Below are positions 12,901 through 21,896 of a stretch of 64,000 nucleotides of DNA, piece after piece. The stretch is from Powellomyces hirtus (lineage: Eukaryota > Chytridiomycota > Chytridiomycetes > Spizellomycetales > Powellomycetaceae): positions 1,488,001 to 1,552,000 of the forward strand of contig JAHLKG010000003.1 in the NCBI GenBank assembly GCA_025526995.1, given 5' to 3'. Both the position numbers and the translations under genes were made by a program. Below the pieces are notes generated by a model that was not told the DNA's origin, ran no database searches, and saw only the letters and a program-made list of their open reading frames with translations. Within the stretch, counting starts at the first letter, position 1, and every line of letters begins with the position of its first letter.

Positions 12901-14839
12901 TGACGGCGCTTACCCCTGTTGGGATGACAACCATCAAGAAATAGTCATTTCTCGCGATGTAACGTTCGACGAAACCTCAGCACTCAAACTAGCGAAAGAC
13001 TACATCCCGCCCGAAGAACTCTACAAAGTCGAAGAGATTCTCGACTCACGTGATGGCCTGGAAGGCCCCAAATTCTTCTGCAAATGGCTAGGATTCGAAC
13101 ACGAAGATAATACATGGGCACCGCTCGAAAATGTCAATCATTTGACAGTCTTCGCTGACTACATCAACGAGAAGACGGCGATCGCTCTTTCGGCTGCAAG
13201 TACCAAAGAACCCCAAACCTACAAACAAGCGCTCACATCAGACGACGCGCCGAAGCGGACCGAGGTCATAAATGCTGAATTGAAGTCCCTTCATACCAAT
13301 GAAACATGGGAAGTCATTAACCCCAAATCCTTACCACACAATCAACGGCCCATCCGCACCAAATGGGTATTCAAGATTAAGTGAGACCTGAATGGTCAAC
13401 CCCAACGATACAAGGCCCGGCTTGTAGTGAAAGGCTTTGAACAACGCTACGGTATCGACTACAACGAAACCTATGCTCCGGTTGCCAAGATTGCTACCCA
13501 ACGCGTCCTCCTCGCTCTCGCTGCCAGCCTAGGCTTGAAATGCCATCAAATGGATGTAGTAACCGCATTCCTGAATGGGATTGTTACCGAGACCATCCTA
13601 ATCTATGCCCCTGAAGGCTCTGGCTTCCCGCCCGGGACCATTCTTCAACTCCGAAAGGCCCTTTACGGTCTGAACCAAGCCCCGCGCGAATGGTACTCCC
13701 TACTTCACAAAGAACTGACTTCTTTGGGATTCAAGCGCCTGGCAAATGACAATGCCGTCTACATCAGAACTCTATCTGAAAGTGACTCATTGCAGTACAT
13801 CTCCGTCTACGTTGACGATCTCCTCATTTTCGCAAAGACCCAATCAGAAATCTCATCAATCAAAACATCCCTGCACAACGAGTTCAACATGACAGACCTA
13901 GGCAAAGTCAACCACTACCTTGGAATGAGAGTTCGACGCGATTACTCAACGCACGTCATCTACCTCGATCAAGAGTCATATGTAAATGACATTCTCGAGC
14001 GCTTTGGTATGCAAGATTGCAAGCCCGTCAACACTCCGATGGACCAGACCAAGCTTGAACCCTACGAAGTCGAAAATACAAAGACTTCACCTAACCCGCA
14101 AGAAGGAGTATATCGCGAAATCGTTGGTTCTCTCATGTACCTGATGATATGCACGCGTCCTGACATTGCTGTTGCGGTCAGTATACTTTCTCGCTTCGCA
14201 AGCAACCCTTCGCCTCAACATCTGCAAGCTGCAAGGCGCGTCCTTCGCTACCTACGGGGAACATCAGATTACAGCCTCTGCATCGGCGGAAACAACGTTA
14301 CCCTTCACGGCTACAGCGATGCCGATTGGGGAAACAATATCATTGATCCACGGTCAATCACTGGCTACCTTTTCTACATTGGAAATGCGGGCCCCGTCAC
14401 TTGGGCTTCGAAGCGCCAACCCACCGTTGCTCTCTCATCTACCGAAGCTGAATATATGGCACTTTCCTTCGCCACTTAAGAAACAATCTGGCTTCGCTCA
14501 CTTCTGCAAAAACTCCAAATCCCCGAATATCTCGATCAAAATGCTCGACCCACAACGATCTACGAAGATAATCAGTCATGCATCTCGCTGGCAATGAATC
14601 CCGTGCATCACGCCCGTACCAAGCACATCGACATTCAACATCACTTCATTTGTGATCACGTTGACAAGGAGATTCATCTGGAGTACTTACCCACCGCTGA
14701 AATGGTAGCTGACTCACTTACGAAGCCTTTACCGGCCCCGGCATTCAAATACCAACGCAAAAGCATGTGCATCAAGCACTGCGACAGCACCATCACGCCA
14801 ATGACGAAAGCGTCCATGACGGAGATCCCGAATGAGTAA
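9962..14839 (+). pseudogene. Copia-B gag-pol polyprotein with five in-frame stops
   Basis: A single frame throughout. Gag starts MPTTRSPIQGVQTRQQACQA and has a Retrotrans_gag core (FIDQLTLVFRLKPVSEEEQL), then zinc knuckle CWLCNSNEHTPFNC (about residue 413). Protease DSGCSQHM is intact (about 457). A GC-rich, Ala/Gly/Pro-rich insert lies at about 11860-12115, then the integrase zinc region LWHHRLGHPG, core YALVVIDDYSRFTWIFFLKT. The second catalytic Asp is Glu followed by a stop (HSE*GGEF), and the third catalytic Glu reads Gln (NSVAQGFN). Chromodomain about residues 1020-1063 (KFFCKWLGFEHEDNTWAPLE). RT box YVDD intact at 13808-13819; RNase H YSDADWGNN, LSSTEAEYMAL, KHIDIQHHF. Stops: TAA 11498, TGA about 11636, TGA 12506, TGA 13382, TAA 14477. 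Three of them fit CGA to TGA and one CAA to TAA. Confidence 0.93.
11866..12110. repeat. GC-rich hairpin block inside Copia-B pol
   Basis: Block of G/C inverted repeats that stays in frame between protease and integrase. It includes an 11-bp arm pair GGGGCCGGCTG / CAGCCGGCCCC, a GCCCC-AACTT-GGGGC hairpin, a TGCCCCC / GGGGGCA pair, and a direct repeat ending ACTGGAGAGTGAG. Composition is sharply different from the rest of the element. Confidence 0.75.
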
Positions 14840-14878
14840 AATCCCATCATTGCGGATTGATTGCTCGGACAGGGGGTG

Positions 14879-15251
14879 TATTGGAATGTTGAGACTTGCG
14901 TACTCAACGTTTGGTCCTTACATTAGATCCTTACTTGGATTCTCCGACTAGAGCGCGTGACCACCATACCGGTAACGCTAAGAGCTGAATTGGATCACGT
15001 GTGATCACGTGATTGGAGTAAAGGTAGATTAGAACACTCGAAGCGAAACATCACCGATAAGACTTTAAGACAAAAAAAAAAAATACATACACATACATTA
15101 CATCTCCGTGCATCTGACAACGCTACATCGTCATCTGCATCACAGAAGAGCTCTGTAAACCCCCCTTTATGAAGTATACTGGAGGTCACATCGAATTCGG
15201 TCAATCCTCTGCAATTCCGATAAAGTACTGGAAGTGCCGATATCTCTAATA
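14879..15251 (+). repeat. Copia-B 3' LTR
   Basis: 373-bp partner of 9474-9846; preceded by a short purine tract (GGACAGGGGG) that fits a polypurine tract, followed by the GTTCT duplication. Confidence 0.93.
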
Positions 15252-15256
15252 GTTCT

Positions 15257-16166
15257 GAGGTAAGCTGTTCCTGTCGGATTGCGGCTTCCTGCATGGCGTC
15301 CAGATCCAAGAGATCCTTTGAGATGATGGCTGAGTAGATAGGACGCTTGAGTCCCTTGAGATAGCGATGCTTGATTTCTCCTTTGTTTGTGTCGGGAATC
15401 TGCATGACAAGTTTGTTGAACGCATTGTTGTATGCAATAACCGTCGTGGTCTGCGAAAGATCATCCAGTTTATCGCGGATCATCGAGCTGAATGCTGGTG
15501 GTGTGAATCTCAGGCGTAGCGTTGTTTTGAGATGATTCCATGTTTGAGGGGCGGTCCTCTGGCTTTCCTGGGTCCTCCACCAGATGTGAGCGGTAGATGT
15601 GAGTTTGCTTACCGCCATTTTTGCCTTGAGAAGTGGCGGAAGGTATGCAACCTCAAAAAAGTCATCCAGTTTTGCAATGAATTCGAGAAGTAATTGCGGG
15701 CTACTCATATCGCCATTGAAGTTGAGAACTTGTTTAAGGAGCTCCTTTGCAACGGAATTCATTGAGGACGACGTGGGAGAAGAATTCTCTCATGAGCAAG
15801 AGTGTGGGCGGTCCTCCGGGAAGATGTGAGGGTTTGCAGCACCGGCTGTCTGCATTTGCATTTGTGCAAAGGTCGAAATCATCTTTTCCATCATCTCTCG
15901 TTGGGATTCAGCCGCAAGTTGCTGAGACTCCCTTGTGACTTGGCGGCGAGATGCTGCGATTCCAGCAGCATGCGTTCCTGCGCTTCGGCGATAATGCGTT
16001 AGATTCCAACAGTGCCTTCTCCAAATACTCCTTGGTGACGATCTCGTTGTCAGGTTGAGCGGCTTTCGTCCTCACTGTGAGGATCCTCATCTGCAGAATC
16101 CTGCGTCGGCGCAGGGGCAGTGTTTGTTCCGGACCTGGTCCGAATGGGGCTACGGGACAATGGCAT
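15257..16166 (-). pseudogene. Copia-A gag, N-terminal part
   Basis: Starts MPLSRSPIRTRSG at 16166, meets a stop/frameshift about 40 codons in, and recovers as DNEIVTKEYLEKALLESNA. The recognisable gag core lies at 15762-15257: LDDFFEVAYLPPLLKAKMAV, AHIWWRTQESQRTAPQTWNH, AYNNAFNKLVMQIPD and EIKHRYLKGLKRPIY, the usual Retrotrans_gag pattern. It stops where Copia-B inserted (GTTCT at 15252-15256). Confidence 0.85.
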
Positions 16167-16235
16167 GATTGAGTATTGAACAACGTGAAGAAGGATGCAG
16201 GATGTTTGTCGTTTTAAGCGTTGAGCGGGCTGACA

Positions 16236-16247
16236 GGGCTCATAACC
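16236..16247 (-). other. Copia-A primer-binding site (initiator tRNA-Met anticodon arm)
   Basis: On the minus strand GGTTATGAGCCC directly abuts the 5' LTR. Its complement GGGCTCATAACC matches the anticodon stem-loop (CAT anticodon) of initiator tRNA-Met. Priming from an internally cleaved initiator tRNA is known for Drosophila copia. The same 12-mer occurs in Copia-B. Confidence 0.8.
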
Positions 16248-16504
16248 TGTTGTGCGTAGGTCCGGTTAAGGGGTAGTGCAACAGAGAAAAGCTAGCTCGA
16301 CACTCTCAATGACAATGGAATGATTGTGTTGTTGTTAAGTGTAAACGATGGGTGAAGGAGAGCTTCACTACAAAGAAAAAAGGTGGCTGTGCAAGCTATC
16401 TAAGCATTTGCGGTCAGATGAAGCACCATTGCGCAGCGGGGGTCACGTGGAGTCTTGGAGCGCTGTCGGTTTGACAGGTTTATCTCAAAAGTCCAATCTC
16501 AACA
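16248..16504 (-). repeat. Copia-A LTR (5' LTR in element orientation)
   Basis: 257 bp partner of 5380-5636, followed by the GCATC duplication at 16505-16509 and adjoined internally by the primer-binding site. Confidence 0.93.
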
Positions 16505-16590
16505 GCATCCTCTTCAGCTTGATGCTCAGCGTCAGTTTGGATTCTTGGCTTTTTGGGGCAAGGCATTGTGATGAGGAAACAGCGGGGCAT
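16505..16590 (-). pseudogene. third Harbinger gene, 5' part
   Basis: Minus-strand start of the gene broken at the GCATC target: MPRCFLITMPCPKKPRIQTD, continuing to EEDA at the insertion point. Joining across the GCATC duplication keeps the reading frame into 5379 and then reaches an intron before the VARRAV exon. Splice sites of that first intron are uncertain. Confidence 0.45.
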
Positions 16591-16766
16591 TGCTACCCTA
16601 GTATAGTATAAGCATGAAAACGCTTTTGAGACATATTGACATGTGTCAAAGAAACAGTTAACCTTTTTAAAGGATATATCAAAAGGTTCCAGTTTGCGTG
16701 ACATGCTCGCATGCTTTCATTAAGTCGCACTGACATGTTTTAGGGATCGCAAACAATTTGTGTAAT

Positions 16767-18170
16767 TTATTGACTACCCTTCCATTTCCATAAATGTTGT
16801 ATCAGGTCTGCACGCAACTGATGATGAAGCACAGAGTCACGCAATGTTTTTCTCCTTATTTGTTGCGATGTTTCTTTGCGACTGCCCAGAGAGATGTTAA
16901 TGACGGCAAAATCCTCTGCTATATCTTCCATTGCCGCATCTCCTTGATCCTCAATAATCATGTTGTGCAAAATCACACAGGTTTTCATGATATTTCCCAG
17001 TTGCGCGCAATGCCATCCACGAGCGGGCCGTTGAATAATGTGCCACCGCGCTTGTAATGCTCCAAAGGCACGCTCTATGTCTTTGCGCACTGCCTCCTGC
17101 ATTTGGGCGAAGAACTTCTTTTTTTTGCAGTCAGGCTGTGAGAACGTCTGCACAAACATCGCCCAAGGAGGGTATATTCCATCCACCAAATAATATCCTA
17201 GTAATGCTCTTCGTGAGTATATGCTATGCAGTATTGTACCACGCAATGCGCAGGTACGCACAACGCATCACGCAACGCACCTTGAGTGTATTGACATCCA
17301 TTAATCTCGTAATCAAGGTTTGGTGTGCGACCAGCCAGTTGGTCATCAAAGAGAGGAGAGCGGTCCAAGACATTAATGTCATTGTTAGCGCCGGGGACGC
17401 CGAAAAAGCAATGCCAAATTCGTAAATCGTAGGTTGCAACCGCTTCCAAAATAATCGTCGGAACCTTTTCTTTGCCTTGAAACTGACCGGCCCACGCTCG
17501 AGGACAGTTCTTCCATGCCCAGTGCATGCAGTCCAAAGAACCAAGCAGTCCAGGAAAAACACGTTGCCTGTTGATCCGCAATATATGATTTAGGTCATTT
17601 TGGTTTGGCGGTCTCATGTAAGTAGCGGCATAGATGTGCACAATGGGAGCACCAGGGCGGTGTAATGCAACTGTTGCAGTAGCTTTGGCACAGCGAACGT
17701 ACTCGTCCACAGCATCTGCTGCAACACCGTAGGCGAGCATGCGTAGTGCGGCAGTAAGCTTTTGTTCGGATGAAAGACCAGTAAGTCCTGTACAGTCACA
17801 ACGCTATTGCAGAATTTGTGATTAATACAAACATACTGCATGGCCACGTACTGCGTGGCCAACGGGTACTTAGTAGTGTACTTACTGGATTAAAGTAGCG
17901 GTCACTTTTGCACAGATCTGCTTGGATACGCAGGAAAAGCTGACGTGACATTCGGAAGCGGCGTCTGAAATCCTTTTCACTGTAGATGCAATCAGCGCTG
18001 AAATAGTCTCGAATTAGACGCTCTTGTCCGAGTGCCTTAAGGCGGTCACGATTGCGGAGGCGCTTTCTTGCTGTTTTTCTTTCCACATCTTCTTTTTGTT
18101 CCAGTCTCCGTTGTAAAATGCACCTACCCCACTGCCTTGTATTGTACTTGGCCCAGAGTTTGTCAAGCAT
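16767..18170 (-). CDS. PIF/Harbinger DDE transposase
   Basis: Cut-and-paste transposase acting on the Harbinger ends. Exons 18170-17882, 17787-17281 and 17197-16767; lengths sum to 1227 nt (408 aa), which fixes the first donor at 17881 rather than the stronger-looking GTAAGT four bases earlier. N-terminal part is basic (RKTARKRLRNRDRLKALGQE), then RRRFRMSRQLFLRI and SEQKLTAALRMLAYGVAADA. Catalytic residues are all present: D in LGSLDCMHWAWKNCP (about 177), D in PGANNDINVLDRSP (about 232), E in RKDIERAFGALQARWHI (about 306). The length and DDE spacing are normal for the family, so the protein may be functional. Its partner Myb-like gene (3824-4897) has a stop. Confidence 0.92.
17198..17280 (-). 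other. transposase intron 2 with TGCGTG-type repeats
   Basis: GT-AG intron between YTQ and GYYLVDG codons. Shares TGCGTGATGCGT, TGCGTACCTGCG and TGCGTGGTA with the intron of the Myb-like gene. Confidence 0.65.
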
Positions 18171-18279
18171 TCTCGACCGGTCTATTTGGGCATTACATAA
18201 GAAAGTAAAGCAAGAAATAGCGTCAACATGTAGGTTGGCAAGTGGGAACTTTAAAAATTCGGGGTTTCACACGTGACTG

Positions 18280-18316
18280 CTGTGCTACAATTAAATGCCT
18301 GCCGTTAAAGATGCTC
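18280..18316 (-). repeat. Harbinger terminal inverted repeat, right
   Basis: Reverse complement of 3613-3649 with one mismatch; ends exactly at the TAA duplication. Confidence 0.93.
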
Positions 18317-18319
18317 TAA
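18317..18319. repeat. Harbinger target-site duplication, right (TAA)
   Basis: TAA directly after the right terminal inverted repeat; pairs with 3610-3612. Confidence 0.85.
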
Positions 18320-19207
18320 ACGACCCGCTTTGTGGTGCGTGGCTCGGCTTGGCTTGGCTTAACCAATGCTTGGCCCAATCCAACCTCAGGTGATTTTAGC
18401 AACAGCGGGTCACGAGGGGGAGACATGTAATGGGCCTGCGGGCAAGGAAATAATTTATCCTAGTAGACTTTGTGCTCGGCAAGATGGGCGCGCCCATGGA
18501 CCACCTTCTGGGTAGTACAAGGACCCATCCATCACAGTCAAACACTTTCAAAGGGCCGAGACGCGCGTGCGACGCGCGAGTGACACATGCACCCACAGAC
18601 AGCCGCCAGGGCGCATAGCATGCACTATTCTGATGACGCGGCCAAAAAAAGCCCGTCTGTCTGCGAACACGAAAGGAGAGGGGAATTCTTTTGCTGGGAG
18701 ATATGCTTTTTATATTCATGTGCCGTACGGGAGTGGTAAACGCGAGAAGAAAAAAAAGAATGCAATAGATAAAGGGAAACGGAAAGGGAGAGGAAGAGAT
18801 GCGAGGAGTAGGGGAGTAGGGGGAATGCAATGATCCAAATCAAGACACTCAGAGATAGCAGCGGGATGTGAGGGCTGAAGGTAGAAAGTGAACACCAGCC
18901 GTTACGGAACAGGGATACCCAAAAAAAAAAGGACCCTCCTATCATGACACATTCCGTGCACAGAGATGGATCGAGGGATCCTGGGGAAAGACGGGGCCTG
19001 TAATGGGGATTCCAAAGGCTATCCGTAAGCTTACGGCCAACAACCCGACAATGCGAGGGACAAGTGGGAAACGTAATCGTCGCCACGTTCTCAAAATAAC
19101 CCGGCGCGATTGCTCAACTTTCCAAATTCCTGAGCATCTTGGCATCTACAGTCCCGTCCCGCCCCGCGTCAAGTTGCTGATGCGGTGCCCGTTTCTAGTA
19201 TCTGTCT
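18320..19207. other. spacer downstream of the His/Gln gene; no gene seen
   Basis: Between the Harbinger right end and the 3' end of the leftward His/Gln-repeat gene. Minus-strand open frames here are Ser/Leu/Phe-rich with no domain and probably reflect pyrimidine-rich UTR. Confidence 0.5.
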
Positions 19208-20717
19208 TCACTCGTCTTTTCCAAGCTCCTGTCCCAGAACCAGCTGCGCATGGCCGTTCTGTGCCAACATCTGCTGATGCTGAGCTTGCTGTTGTAACGC
19301 TTGTTGCTGGAGCGCGTGCTGCTGCAGGACTTGCTGCTGAAGCGCGTGTGACGCTTGCGCTGTGATGGCTAGCTGGGCCTCATCCAGCTGTGGGGTGTCC
19401 GGCAGTGGGCTAGTACCACCATTCGGAGTCGACGGTGGGAGAATTAGCGATTGATGATCATGTTGCTGTTCGTGTTGCTGTTGTTGTTGCTGCTGTTGCT
19501 GTTGCTGTTGTTGTTGTTGTTGTTGTTGTTGTTGCTGTTGCTGCTGCTGTTGATGTTGCTGAAACTGATTTTGAACGGCGGCAATCGCTGCAGCCACGGC
19601 CGCCGGGGCATTTGCTGGGTCCGCGCCGTTCGTTACTGCTGTCGCAATAAACTGTGCACTGGCATTGCGGGCCTCTATCGCTTGCGTGTGCTTGACTGTT
19701 TTCAGATGCGTGCCCACATTGGATAGCTGCGGTTGACGACCTCCGTTCCTCAGCGATATGGTTACGGGTCGTGAATTGCAGACGAGGCACTTCCAGACGC
19801 CTTCGGCCCCTCGTCCGTCTCTTGAGTGTTCGACTCCGACCCGAAAATCTATGTCCTTCCGCAGTGTTCGCGTCACAGGAGATTCCGCAAGATGCCGCTC
19901 TAGTGCCAGAAGGAGCGAGGGAAGGTCCGGAGTCGGTGGCGTGCCGCCAGGGCTGCCCACGTCATCGGTAGCTCGTCGCCGTTTCCTCGACGTTTGCGGC
20001 GTTGCTCCAAATGCCGCAAGCATGCTGGCGTTTGCGGGATCGTTCGGATCCAGTCCGAATGGTGGACCTGTGACGTACTAAAAGACAGGAGAGCAGGTTA
20101 GGGTTAGGATTCAATTTCAAACTTGTGAATTTCACAGGCAGCGGAGGTCTCCAACTAACCTGAATGATGAGCTTCTTGTGGCCTGGCTTGATGGACCTCT
20201 TTGTGTAGTACTCGGCAGAGACCAAATCGTTGGTTGGATCGGCTAGGTTCACATTCAAAGTTCTGATAGCGTCGATGGTTTCATAGCCTGCGTCAAACAG
20301 GACGTTGGCCGCTTCTGCAGGAATATGTGGCAACAGAATCTCCATCAGGCGTTCGCGTGAATGCACATCCTCTGTGGAGGCAGAGAGGGCATCAAGGTGA
20401 GGGGATAGTTGCAGGTTCGGGGTGTCTGGAAGCGGGTTCGCGACCCCTATGGAATCGTCTTGAGGCAGCTGCAGGTCATGGTGATGCTCATGGTGGTGGT
20501 GATGGTGATGGTGATGTGGGTCGTGTAACGGGTCGTGGTGGTGGTGGTGATGCTCGTGGTGGTCATGGTGCTCCTGTTGGAGGTGATGATGCTGCTGTTG
20601 TTGGTCTTGCTGCTCCTGGTCTTGCTGCTGCTGCTGGAGCTGCTGGTGCTGTTCCTGTTCCTCAGCCGTCAATTGGGACAGGCTGACGAGGGCCTGGCCA
20701 ACAACGCTGGTTTCCAT
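19208..20717 (-). CDS. His/Gln-repeat protein with SAM-like segment and BED-like zinc finger
   Basis: 475-aa protein, exons 20717-20160 and 20077-19208, GT-AG intron 20078-20159 in phase. Order: Gln-rich then His-rich run (residues about 20-85), a repeated SPLPDTP/NPLPDTPN motif, a helical SAM-like segment (RERLMEILLPHIPAEAANVL, continuing to about 186), a zinc-finger-like stretch CLVCNSRP...HLKTVKH (about 283-320; C-x2-C and H-x5-H), then a long poly-Gln run (about 358-386) and a Gln/Ala-rich tail. The architecture suggests a nuclear DNA-binding regulator, but no family is recognised and the function is unknown. Its start faces KNTC1 across 1.2 kb. Confidence 0.75.
19476..19562. repeat. poly-Gln coding trinucleotide repeat
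   Basis: Tandem CAG/CAA codons (CTG/TTG on the + strand) in the His/Gln gene, about 28 codons. Confidence 0.9.
20484..20600. repeat. poly-His coding repeat
   Basis: Tandem CAC/CAT codons broken by Asp/Glu/Pro near the N terminus of the His/Gln gene. Confidence 0.88.
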
Positions 20718-21896
20718 AGCACTTGTCTGGCTGGGTGGAAAGGTCCAGGGAAAACGACCGGGGTGGGTGGCCGAACGAATGTGGGGCAGACTGATGAGTA
20801 TTTGTTAACTTCCCCAAGTATTTGGGGGGGGGGGGGGGGGGGGAGAATGTCGCCAATGGGAAAAGGGCAAACAGACAAGGTTGAGCGCGCACGCGTGAGG
20901 AGTGCCTTTTTGAGGTGACAAAGTTTTGTCCGGACGAACGACAATAATGTCCGATAGATGGTCGCTATTATCGATATGCAGGTTGGTTGCAAATGGACAA
21001 AGTTACGGTTTGTTTTGAGGAGCAAGTGTCGTTCTACGCAGATTGGAATGCGAGTAGAAAGTAAGATATGCAGTTCGAACGGGACGGAAGTTGGTTGGAG
21101 GGAAAGAAAAGTTGAGGATCCAATCCAGTGATTAGCTCAGCACGAGTAACAACCAGCCAATCATCCATGCCATCCTATATGTAGCAACATTTCACGTTCC
21201 ACCTTGCGACGACTTGTGACTCCTCGTTAGATGAGAATATAAACAGCACACTAATACTTCATCTATTATGCCGCTTGAATGACGACACAGAAGACATCCA
21301 ATGGGCTCAAATCAAATCAATCAATCTCAGACTTGACCTGATTCTAGACGCCCATGCATCATTGACAGGCTGATCCTAGCATTGCTGTATAAACTCCACT
21401 TCCCTTTTTAAACACGTGGATGCAGACAGACAGGGTCCTTTTGCCTCCACATTCCGGAATCTCAAATAACTATCAATGCTACTATATGTATTGGTGAGCG
21501 GGTTTGACGCTTTTGCCAATGGGACACTCGGGTCGATATCGCTTGGAAAAAGTGTGGCTTGCGCGCGTCGCTGTGGCTTGGACACTTGCTATGCCCTTTT
21601 ACGGCCTAATGAGAGTGCACTCGCGGACCTGCTCCTGAGCATCCTCCTGGTTTTCCCCCGTTTCCCTTTTTCTTAACCCGACTTTCCCCCTGGTACTATA
21701 CTGGGTGGTTTCCCACAAACACCCTAGACTGCAAAAACTCACATACATCTCTTCTGAACCAAACTTACAACTGTCTCCACTGACTACGGCTACTCCGGTC
21801 GTTACGGAGAACGGGTGGCAACATCTTCGAGCAGAACCTATGCAACGGAACTAACGCCAAGTAACTTTGAAGCTGCTGGCTTGATATCCTTGAAAC
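20718..21896. promoter_or_regulatory. divergent intergenic region, His/Gln gene and KNTC1
   Basis: 1.2 kb between two divergent start codons. Holds a 20-G homopolymer (20824-20843) about 110 bp upstream of the His/Gln gene start. No coding segment recognised. Confidence 0.5.
20824..20843. repeat. poly-G run (20)
   Basis: Uninterrupted G run on the + strand, upstream of the minus-strand His/Gln gene. Confidence 0.9.

Larger units (their letters stand above)
9474..15251 (+). mobile_element. Copia-B: Ty1/copia LTR retrotransposon inserted in Copia-A
   Basis: Full-length 5778-bp element, plus strand, flanked by GTTCT at 9469-9473 and 15252-15256. LTRs are 373 bp each with 8 differences (7 transitions, 1 transversion). 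The LTR ends are TATTGG...CTAATA rather than TG...CA. The same primer-binding 12-mer as in Copia-A follows the 5' LTR. One frame carries gag-PR-IN-chromodomain-RT-RH from 9962 to 14839 with five in-frame stops and no frameshift. It splits the Copia-A gag. Confidence 0.95.
5380..16504 (-). mobile_element. Copia-A: Ty1/copia LTR retrotransposon (minus strand), interrupted by Copia-B
   Basis: Complete LTR element inserted in the Harbinger transposon. Identical 257-bp LTR boundaries (TGTTGTGC...TCAACA, canonical TG/CA ends) at 5380-5636 and 16248-16504; flanking duplication GCATC at 5375-5379 and 16505-16509. Gene order on the minus strand is gag, protease, integrase, chromodomain, reverse transcriptase, RNase H, which is Ty1/copia order. 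Native length without Copia-B is about 5.34 kb. The two LTRs differ at 8 positions, all transitions. Coding regions are damaged: a frameshift, stops and lost active-site residues. Confidence 0.95.
3613..18316. mobile_element. PIF/Harbinger DNA transposon, split by nested copia elements
   Basis: Class II element with all superfamily hallmarks. Target duplication TAA at 3610-3612 and 18317-18319. Terminal inverted repeats of 37 bp with one mismatch begin GAGCATCTTTAACGGCAGGC. It has two main genes: a Myb/SANT-like protein on + (3824-4897) and a DDE transposase on - (18170-16767), plus a third small minus-strand gene broken by the copia insertion. Subtracting Copia-A and its duplicated target leaves a native element of about 3.57 kb, a normal size for the family. 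The transposase keeps its DDE residues; the Myb-like gene carries one in-frame stop. Confidence 0.93.

Noticed and set aside
18625..19086. Minus-strand Ser/Leu/Phe-rich frame resembling membrane helices
   Set aside because: Translation of a pyrimidine-rich tract; no start context and no family resemblance.
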